The notes beneath the pieces are model-generated. The model did not search any database. It was not told where the DNA came from and was given only the letters and a program-made list of their open reading frames with translations. A DNA stretch of 8,693 nucleotides from positions 1 through 8,693 of the forward strand of contig JAPUHZ010000486.1 in the NCBI GenBank assembly GCA_027297485.1, given 5' to 3'. Position 1 is the stretch's first letter, and every line of letters begins with the position of its first letter. The translations under genes were made by a program, and so were the position numbers. Of this stretch, positions 1 to 5,023 are shown one piece after another. This DNA is from Deltaproteobacteria bacterium (lineage in GTDB: Bacteria; Desulfobacterota_B; Binatia; UBA9968).

Positions 1-1308
1 TACGTAGCCCTGCTAGTTCAATCGCTCTTTTTTCCACCTACCCAAGCTCAGGCCTCCCAAATCCAGGAGGTCATTCTGGACAATGGCCTCAAGGTCCTTC
101 TTTTAGAAAACCATAAGAGTCCGGCTGTTACCTTTCAGATATGGTACCGCGTGGGGTCGAGAAACGAAAAGGTTGGCAAGAGCGGTCTCTCGCACTTCCT
201 AGAGCACATGATGTTTAAGGGGACTCCTAAGGTTGGTCCGGAGGAATATTCTCGCATCATTGCAAAGAACGGCGGGCGCTCCAATGCCTTCACCTCGACG
301 GATATGACCGTCTATTTCGCCACCATGAGCAGAGATAAAATCGGAATTCCCATAGAGCTGGAAGCGGATCGGATGGCCCATGCCCTTCTCGAAGGAGCCT
401 ATTTTGAGCCGGAAAAGAAGGTCATCATGGAGGAGAGACGTCTACGCATAGACGATAGACCCACCTCGGCGTTAGCCGAAGTCACTGGTGCTGTAGCCTA
501 TATGATCCATCCCTACCGCCGTCCTATTATTGGCTGGATGGAAGACATTCAAAGGCTGTCGCGCGAGGACCTCAAAAATTACTACCGGGCTTATTATGTT
601 CCCAACAACGCCTTTATCGTCGTCGCAGGAGATTTCTCATCAGAGGAGGTCTTGGCCAAGATTAAAGCTACCTTTGGCAAGATTTCCCCTGGTCCGAACC
701 CACCCAAGGTGAAAATTACAGAGCCACCGCAAAGGGGTGAGAAAAGAGTCGTCCTTAGAAAAGAGGCGGAACTGCCGTTTCTCTTGATCTACTATCATGT
801 TCCGAATGTCATAGATCCGGATAGTTTTGCTTTAGACCTGCTCTCGGTGATCCTTGCCGGCGGGCGCAGCTCCAGACTGTACCAGGACTTGGTCTACCAA
901 AAACGTCTGGCCCGTAGGGTGGACGCCGACTATGACGGGCTTTCGGTGGACCCAACTATATTTTCCATAACAGCCCAGGTCATGCCTGAAAAGGATCCTG
1001 CCGAGGTGGAGCGTGCTATCGATATTTTACTGGATCGAGTCAGAACGAAGCTCGTTAACGGCAGGGAAGTTGAGAAGGCTAAGAACCAGGTTGAGGCGGC
1101 CTTTGTCTTTGGCCAAGATTCCATCTTTGGCCAAGCCATGAGGATAGGCCAGTATGAGTCTTCAGCCCGATGGCAACTGTTGGACAGCTACTTGGCAGGG
1201 ATCAGGAAGGTCACACCTGGCGATATCATGAACGTGGCCAAGAAGTATCTCGACCCCGACCGCCGCACCGTGGGCATCCTTATTCCCATTAAAGAAAAAA
1301 ACCCGTGA
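1..1308 (+). CDS. M16B family zinc metallopeptidase, catalytic subunit (5' end cut by window edge)
   Basis: The reading frame is open from base 1, so the true start lies just upstream; the GTG at 151 is an internal valine in WYRVGSRNE. The visible N-terminus (VALLVQSLFFPPTQAQA) is the hydrophobic core and AQA cleavage site of a signal peptide, placing the enzyme outside the cytoplasm, probably in the periplasm. The inverted zinc motif HFLEH is at visible residues 65-69, and the distal glutamate ligand is one of the EE pair at 144-145, the usual spacing for the family. The C-terminal half contains AGGRSSRL, but the following segment reads RLARRV instead of GLAYSV, so the tyrosine of the family's Arg/Tyr pair is absent. 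About 435 residues are visible, near full length for a single M16B subunit. The stop overlaps the start of the next gene by 4 bp, so the two are probably translationally coupled. Substrates are unknown; M16B enzymes cleave peptides or small unfolded proteins. Confidence 0.93.
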   Translation, partial: YVALLVQSLFFPPTQAQASQIQEVILDNGLKVLLLENHKSPAVTFQIWYRVGSRNEKVGKSGLSHFLEHMMFKGTPKVGPEEYSRIIAKNGGRSNAFTSTDMTVYFATMSRDKIGIPIELEADRMAHALLEGAYFEPEKKVIMEERRLRIDDRPTSALAEVTGAVAYMIHPYRRPIIGWMEDIQRLSREDLKNYYRAYYVPNNAFIVVAGDFSSEEVLAKIKATFGKISPGPNPPKVKITEPPQRGEKRVVLRKEAELPFLLIYYHVPNVIDPDSFALDLLSVILAGGRSSRLYQDLVYQKRLARRVDADYDGLSVDPTIFSITAQVMPEKDPAEVERAIDILLDRVRTKLVNGREVEKAKNQVEAAFVFGQDSIFGQAMRIGQYESSARWQLLDSYLAGIRKVTPGDIMNVAKKYLDPDRRTVGILIPIKEKNP

Positions 1309-2624
1309 ATAAATTCGTCTCTATCTTGGCTCTGGTTGTCGCGATTCCTTTAACTCTAGAGGCACGTCTTTTACCCCAAAGGGCGGTGCTTGAGAATGGA
1401 CTGATCCTTCTGACCTCAGAGGAGAAGGCACTCCCTATGGTCACGTTCAACCTTCTCATAAAAGCCGGCTCACGCTTTGACACCTCGGGAAGTGAAGGGC
1501 TGGCCAATCTTACGGCGCGCCTTTTGACGACCGGGACACGGAAGCGGACGGCTTTGGAGATCAGTGAAACGTTGGACTTTATTGGGGCCTTGTTGTCGGC
1601 GAGTAGCGGCAAAGAACTGGCCACCGTGAGTCTCACCCTGCTGAAAAAAGATCTCGATGTCGGGCTCAAATTGTTGGCGGAGATACTGACTGAATCTGTT
1701 TTCCCTCCTGAGGAAATTGAGAGACAAAAGCAGTCCGTGATCGCATCAATTCGGGCCAAGCGGGAAAATCCTGGACGGATCGCCCAAAGAAAATTTTTAG
1801 AGGCCCTCTTTCCCAAAAGTCCATATGGCCGGCCGACGGAGGGAACTGAGCAATCCATCAAGGCTATAGAGCGGGACAGCCTGGTCGAGTTTTATGAGCG
1901 GTTTTATCGGCCTAACGGCGCGATCCTGGCTGTGGTCGGAGATGTCTCCCATCAGGAGATGGTGCAGAGTCTTAGTAAAGTGTTCCAATCCTGGGGGAGA
2001 GGCCCTTCCGTCGAAGAACCGCCTCCCCTGTCGTTACCAGGTCCGAAGAACTTTATTCGCATCAACAAAAATCTCACCCAGGCCAATATCATTATCGGTC
2101 ACGAGGGAGTCCCCAGAGACCACCCGGATTATTATGCTATTCAGGTTATGAATTACATCCTGGGGGGTGGAGGTTTTTCCAGCCGATTGATGAACTCCAT
2201 TCGCAACGAGCGCGGGCTTGCTTACTCGGTGTATAGTGCGTTTTCCTCCTCGAAATATGTCGGGACCTTTCGGGTTGCCATGCAGACTAAGAACGAGACC
2301 GCCCGGGAGGCTATCCGCATCGCCATGGATGAGATCCGAGGAATTCGGGAAAAGGGAGTCAGCAAAGGGGAGCTCAAGGCAGCCAAGGATTATCTCATAG
2401 GCAGTTTCCCTCTGCGCTTGAATACCAACCGGAGGATTGCCGGCTTCCTTGCCCAGGTGGAATTCTTCGGATTGGGGTTAGATTATTCAGAGCGTTATCC
2501 TAAGCTGATCCGGAGGATAAGTCAGGAGGATGTCCTTCGCGTGGCAAAGGAACATTTGCGACCGGAGAAAGTAATCGTGGTGGCAGTGGCGAATGAGAAA
2601 AAGACAAAGTTAAAAAAAGACTAA
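1305..2624 (+). CDS. M16B family peptidase-like protein, non-catalytic partner subunit
   Basis: This 439-residue protein starts at a GTG that overlaps the previous stop (GTGA, 4 bp). There is no good Shine-Dalgarno sequence, consistent with coupled translation. A signal peptide is visible at residues 1-20, ending LEA. The fold is M16: GSRFDTSGSEGLANLTARLLTTGT aligns with the zinc-site region of its neighbour in pattern, but HFLEH is replaced by NLTAR (68-72), so zinc cannot be bound in the normal way. It does keep GGGGFSSRL and GLAYSVY, giving R294 and Y307, the Arg/Tyr pair of the family's C-terminal domain. Known M16B heterodimers split their functions this way, so this is inferred to be the substrate-binding partner of the upstream protease. 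The stop codon lies inside the left end of the fold-back element that follows, so the extreme C-terminus (KKTKLKKD) may have been altered by that element. Confidence 0.93.
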   Translation: MNKFVSILALVVAIPLTLEARLLPQRAVLENGLILLTSEEKALPMVTFNLLIKAGSRFDTSGSEGLANLTARLLTTGTRKRTALEISETLDFIGALLSASSGKELATVSLTLLKKDLDVGLKLLAEILTESVFPPEEIERQKQSVIASIRAKRENPGRIAQRKFLEALFPKSPYGRPTEGTEQSIKAIERDSLVEFYERFYRPNGAILAVVGDVSHQEMVQSLSKVFQSWGRGPSVEEPPPLSLPGPKNFIRINKNLTQANIIIGHEGVPRDHPDYYAIQVMNYILGGGGFSSRLMNSIRNERGLAYSVYSAFSSSKYVGTFRVAMQTKNETAREAIRIAMDEIRGIREKGVSKGELKAAKDYLIGSFPLRLNTNRRIAGFLAQVEFFGLGLDYSERYPKLIRRISQEDVLRVAKEHLRPEKVIVVAVANEKKTKLKKD

Positions 2625-2841
2625 TACAAACGCAGTAAGTAAGTTTACAATTCCTCAGTGGAAGGAGCCTTCAGGCCGAGGGAAATGGGCCAGTGCCTTG
2701 AGGGCCGCCACCCCTACCCCTGCACGTGATTATTCCTACCGTTTGGGCCTGCACCAAGCCTCACGTTCGGTTCCCTCGTCCTTCAGTCTCCTTCCCCTCG
2801 GAATAGCCTCAATGTAAAAAATTTAAATACGTTTGTATTAG
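2621..2841. repeat. 221-bp fold-back element with 12-bp terminal inverted repeats (possible MITE)
   Basis: The left end CTAATACAAACG (2621-2632) recurs as its exact reverse complement CGTTTGTATTAG at 2830-2841. Further in, 2660-2684 and the complement of 2771-2795 match at 21 of 25 positions, beginning GGAAGGAG and ending CGAGGGAA. The arms between these blocks are more divergent but share TTTACA-like sequence. The whole element could fold into a long imperfect hairpin. It holds no credible ORF. I see no obvious target-site duplication: the flanks read AAAAAGA on the left and GTCCTTC on the right. The left arm contains the TAA stop of the upstream peptidase gene. It may be a non-autonomous mobile element or a dispersed structured repeat; it could also act on the 3' end of the peptidase transcript. 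The inverted repeat is seen directly; mobility is inferred. Confidence 0.6.
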
Positions 2842-2907
2842 GTCCTTCTCGACTACGTAAGAGTAAGGTTTGTCAAAATCCCCAGAAGAATCAAGAGGCG
2901 CCTTGTC

Positions 2908-2928
2908 GTCTAATCCTAGAGGTTAGAC
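2908..2928. promoter_or_regulatory. Imperfect dyad / small hairpin upstream of the regulator promoter
   Basis: GTCTAA (2908-2913) and CC (2915-2916) pair with GG (2921-2922) and TTAGAC (2923-2928), with one bulged T and a TAGA loop. This gives eight base pairs, centred about 50 bp upstream of the candidate -35 box. That position would suit an operator for an activator. No T-tract follows, so it is not a typical terminator. The function is a guess. Confidence 0.3.
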
Positions 2929-2964
2929 CTTAAGATGGAAGCTCATATAAGCCAAAAAAATTGC

Positions 2965-2993
2965 TTGACAGGAACAAAGGCATTTAGTAATTG
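2965..2993 (+). promoter_or_regulatory. Candidate sigma70-type promoter for the response regulator gene
   Basis: A perfect TTGACA -35 box at 2965-2970 is followed, after a 17-bp spacer, by TAATTG at 2988-2993, a partial match to TATAAT. An A-rich stretch (GCCAAAAAAATT) lies just upstream. This would give a 5' leader of about 55-60 nt before the ATG at 3057. It is the best promoter-like sequence in the gap, though the -10 box is imperfect. Confidence 0.5.
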
Positions 2994-3040
2994 GTAAATT
3001 TATAGTGGCGTGGCAATCTAAAAGGCCGTGTAGGCGTTGA

Positions 3041-3054
3041 AAGGAAAACTTTCC
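3041..3054 (+). promoter_or_regulatory. Ribosome-binding site of the response regulator
   Basis: AAGGA (3041-3045) lies 11 nt before the ATG at 3057, somewhat farther than usual. The same bases can form a small stem, GGAA (3043-3046) with TTCC (3051-3054) around an AACT loop, which could partly hide the site. This is weak evidence for translational control. Confidence 0.35.
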
Positions 3055-3056
3055 AA

Positions 3057-3440
3057 ATGAAGAAAGTCCTTGTTGTGGAAGACCACCCGGATATGCGGGA
3101 GCTTCTTATTTGGCAGATGGAAGCGATGGGTTTTTCGGCTATCCCGGCCAGGCATGGTAAGGATGGCGTGGAGAAGGCCATGACGGAAAAACCTCATTTG
3201 ATCCTTATGGATATCAGGATGCCCGGAATGGACGGGCGAGAGGCAACCCGCATCCTCCGCGCCAATCCCGAGACGCAGAATATCCCGATACTAGCTGCGA
3301 CTGCTCTTTTTAGCGAGTCCGATCTCAAGTCCTGTCTTGAAGCGGGATGCAACGATTACATCGTTAAACCGTTTTCCTTCCAAGAACTCCAGGGGAAAGT
3401 ACAGGAATTTATTTCTGTTCCCGGCGCAACTATTCACTAA
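3057..3440 (+). CDS. Single-domain CheY-like response regulator
   Basis: This 127-residue receiver domain has no output domain. The acidic pocket residues E8 and D9 are in VLVVEDHPDMRE. The phosphoacceptor D52 is in LILMDIRMPGMDG, followed by the switch threonine T82 (AATA), then Y101 and K104 in NDYIVKPF, so all residues needed for phosphorylation are present. The protein is cytoplasmic. The start is ATG, with AAGGA at 3041-3045 as a distant ribosome-binding site. The chain ends soon after the last receiver helix (VQEFISVPGATIH), so it likely acts through protein-protein contacts, as CheY or Spo0F-type regulators and many stand-alone receivers do. No histidine kinase gene is adjacent; the gene has its own promoter-like region and is followed by a 246-bp gap. 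The kinase partner and output cannot be told from the sequence. Confidence 0.93.
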   Translation: MKKVLVVEDHPDMRELLIWQMEAMGFSAIPARHGKDGVEKAMTEKPHLILMDIRMPGMDGREATRILRANPETQNIPILAATALFSESDLKSCLEAGCNDYIVKPFSFQELQGKVQEFISVPGATIH

Positions 3441-3465
3441 TAGCTGAGCAACTTTCCCCTGATCC

Positions 3466-3614
3466 GTCGATAAGGCATCGACCTGAGCTCAGTCGAAGGG
3501 GTACTTGCTGCGTTGTCGCTTCGGGCTCGCATCCTCACGTACTGCCCTGTACGTTGCGGTCGGACCCCTCACTTTGCCTTGCACCCGCCGCCTTCTCGAG
3601 GGTCAGGGTTTTTT
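3466..3614. repeat. Palindrome-rich intergenic sequence resembling a dispersed repeat
   Basis: This stretch contains four structured pieces. GTCGAT-AAGGC-ATCGAC is a perfect 6-bp hairpin at 3466-3482. CTGAGCTCAG is a perfect palindrome at 3483-3492, flanked by TCGAC and TCGA. ACGTAC-TGCCCT-GTACGT is a perfect 6-bp hairpin at 3537-3554. GACCCCTC (3563-3570) pairs with GAGGGTC (3598-3604) with one bulged base. No ORF with family features is present. From memory, TTCGACTGAGCTCAGG-like sequences and GC-rich intergenic repeats of this kind recur in some environmental bacterial genomes. Only one copy is seen here, so calling it a repeat is an inference. Confidence 0.45.
3563..3614 (+). terminator. 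Possible weak Rho-independent terminator after the response regulator
   Basis: GACCC(C)TC at 3563-3570 can pair with GAGGGTC at 3598-3604 (seven pairs, one bulge), followed after AGGG by six T residues at 3609-3614. The 27-nt loop and the distance of more than 120 nt from the regulator stop make this a poor example. It could instead be part of the repeat. Confidence 0.25.
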
Positions 3615-3643
3615 AAGGTGCTGTAAGCTTACGGCGGATTATG

Positions 3644-3674
3644 TCTTTCCTCTTTCCTTTCTCTCCCTTTTTTC
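3644..3674 (+). other. 31-nt uninterrupted pyrimidine tract upstream of the nucleotidyltransferase
   Basis: Only C and T occur from 3644 to 3674, ending 12 nt before the first possible start codon. On RNA it would be unstructured and could be a Rho-loading or protein-binding site. It also replaces the purine-rich ribosome-binding site expected near this position. No function can be assigned. Confidence 0.5.
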
Positions 3675-3686
3675 AATAGAATAGGC

Positions 3687-5015
3687 TTGGTGGGTTTCAC
3701 TGTGTCTCAAAGGGAAAAAGCAATTTCCATTATAAAGCGCCTGCGTGATGAAGGTTACGAAGCCTATCTAGCGGGAGGCTGCGTTCGGGATTATCTCTTA
3801 GAGAAGTCTCCTCAAGACTACGACATCGCCACCGATGCGAGACCGGAAGCGATACAGAAGATGTTTGCTCAGACAATGGCCGTTGGGGCACAGTTTGGCG
3901 TCATCTTGGTTATCATCGAAGGGGAATCCTTTGAGATCGCCACCTTCCGCTATGACGGGCCTTACCTTGACGGACGCCGGCCCAGCCACGTTCGCTTTGC
4001 AAGTATGAAAGAGGATATCTTTCGGCGTGACTTCACAATCAATGGAATGGTATACGACCCGATGGCGGACCGGGTCATTGATCTTGTCGGCGGAAGGGCA
4101 GACCTGAGCCGTCGCTTGGTCCGTGCCATAGGAGATCCTGGTTCGCGGTTTCAAGAGGACCGTCTGCGGATGGTGCGCGCCGTTCGATTCGCTGCCAGCC
4201 TTGGCTTTACGATAGAAGAGGATACCCTTAGCGCTATCCAACAACAGGCCCCGACAATCACCCAGATCTCCTGGGAAAGAATCGGTGAGGAGATCACGCG
4301 CATCCTGACCGAAGGGGGCGGCAGAAAAGGGTTTGAACTCCTGGATACGACTAAGCTTCTCAAAGTCCTATTGCCCGAGATAGCGGCCATGAAGGGTATC
4401 GAGCAAAGTCCCGATTTTCATCCCGAGGGGGATGTCTTTAGCCATACGCTGCTCATGTTGGCCCATCTCATACACCCAACCGAGACCCTGGCCTACGGCT
4501 GTCTCCTGCATGACGTTGCCAAACCTGGCTGCATTAAAAAAGAGGGGGACCGCATAACCTTTTATGGCCATGTCGAGAAGGGGGCAGAGATAGCGGTGGC
4601 GATTCTGAAGCGGCTGAAGCGGAGTCGGGCGGTCTGGGAAAGAGTGTCCTATCTGGTCAGGAATCACCTGCGTCACACGCAGGCACCCAAGATGCGCCTC
4701 GGCACGCTGAAGCGCTTTCTGGGCGAGGAGGGGATTGAGGAGCTTTTGGAACTCACCCGTATCGACGCCCTGGCCGCAAGCGGCGATCTGCAATACTACC
4801 ATTTTTGCAAGCAAAAGATGGCTGAGCTAAAACAAGAAGGGATCCATCCCGAACCGCTGCTCAGGGGAAGAGACCTGATTGCCATGGGCTTCTCTCCCGG
4901 ACCCCTATTCCACAATATTTTGAAGGAGGTCGAGGAGGCGCAATTGGAGGGAGAGATCAGCACCAAAGAACAGGCAGTGGAGTGGGTGAACCGACAATAT
5001 AATAATAGAGGTTGA
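3687..5015 (+). CDS. cca: CCA-adding-type tRNA nucleotidyltransferase with HD domain (class II)
   Basis: The 442-residue protein is a class II nucleotidyltransferase of the CCA-adding / poly(A) polymerase superfamily, which adds CCA to tRNA 3' ends in the cytoplasm. The N-terminal head has GGCVRD (30-35) and the metal-binding DYD (D44, D46). Next come FEIATFRYDGPYLDGRRPSHV (82-102) and RRDFTIN (113-119), then the base-reading motif EDRLR (157-161) inside the RNA-binding neck. The C-terminal part has an HD domain: H253, HD at 275-276 in LLHDVAKP, and FYGHVEKGAEIA. The segment between the DxD and RRDFT motifs looks CCA-type and does not show the signature I associate with poly(A) polymerases. 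An A-adding or CC-adding split enzyme cannot be excluded. The start is uncertain: TTG 3687, GTG 3690 and GTG 3702 are in frame, and none has a strong ribosome-binding site. The stop overlaps or abuts the hydroxylase start, so the two are probably cotranscribed. Confidence 0.9.
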   Translation: MVGFTVSQREKAISIIKRLRDEGYEAYLAGGCVRDYLLEKSPQDYDIATDARPEAIQKMFAQTMAVGAQFGVILVIIEGESFEIATFRYDGPYLDGRRPSHVRFASMKEDIFRRDFTINGMVYDPMADRVIDLVGGRADLSRRLVRAIGDPGSRFQEDRLRMVRAVRFAASLGFTIEEDTLSAIQQQAPTITQISWERIGEEITRILTEGGGRKGFELLDTTKLLKVLLPEIAAMKGIEQSPDFHPEGDVFSHTLLMLAHLIHPTETLAYGCLLHDVAKPGCIKKEGDRITFYGHVEKGAEIAVAILKRLKRSRAVWERVSYLVRNHLRHTQAPKMRLGTLKRFLGEEGIEELLELTRIDALAASGDLQYYHFCKQKMAELKQEGIHPEPLLRGRDLIAMGFSPGPLFHNILKEVEEAQLEGEISTKEQAVEWVNRQYNNRG

Positions 5016-5023
5016 GGTTGAGG
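5007..5023 (+). promoter_or_regulatory. Ribosome-binding site and hexamer repeat at the hydroxylase start
   Basis: GAGGTT is repeated in tandem (GAGGTTGAGGTTGAGG, 5008-5023). AGAGG at 5007-5011 stands 6 nt before the TTG at 5018, good Shine-Dalgarno spacing, whereas it directly abuts the TTG at 5012. The start at 5018 is therefore better supported than the longer frame from 5012. Confidence 0.5.

Larger units (their letters stand above)
2842..3056. other. Intergenic leader region upstream of the response regulator
   Basis: This stretch lies between the fold-back element and the regulator start. It has no convincing coding sequence on either strand. A minus-strand frame here (2984-3181) overlaps the start of the response regulator gene, is short and resembles no family. 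The region contains an imperfect dyad at 2908-2928 and a sigma70-like promoter at 2965-2993, listed separately. Confidence 0.6.

Noticed and set aside
151..1308. GTG at 151 as the start of the first M16 gene
   Set aside because: The frame is open to base 1, and the upstream translation contains a signal peptide and the conserved M16 beginning (VILDNGLKVLLLEN), so 151 is internal.
1289..1861. 190-residue minus-strand frame
   Set aside because: It is antisense to the start of the second M16 gene, has no family features and has biased composition typical of a shadow frame.
2625..3686. CRISPR array or tRNA/rRNA gene in the two long gaps
   Set aside because: There are no regularly spaced direct repeats, no cloverleaf-like arms with a T-loop motif and no rRNA-like sequence; the symmetry seen is inverted, not direct.
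3798..4244. 148-residue minus-strand frame, and a similar one at 4368-4814
   Set aside because: Both lie entirely opposite conserved motifs of the nucleotidyltransferase gene and resemble no protein family.
3687..5015. Poly(A) polymerase (pcnB)
   Set aside because: The region between the DxD and RRDFT motifs follows the CCA-type pattern (FEIATFRYDGPYLDGRRPS) and the C-terminus has an HD domain. An A-adding enzyme remains possible.
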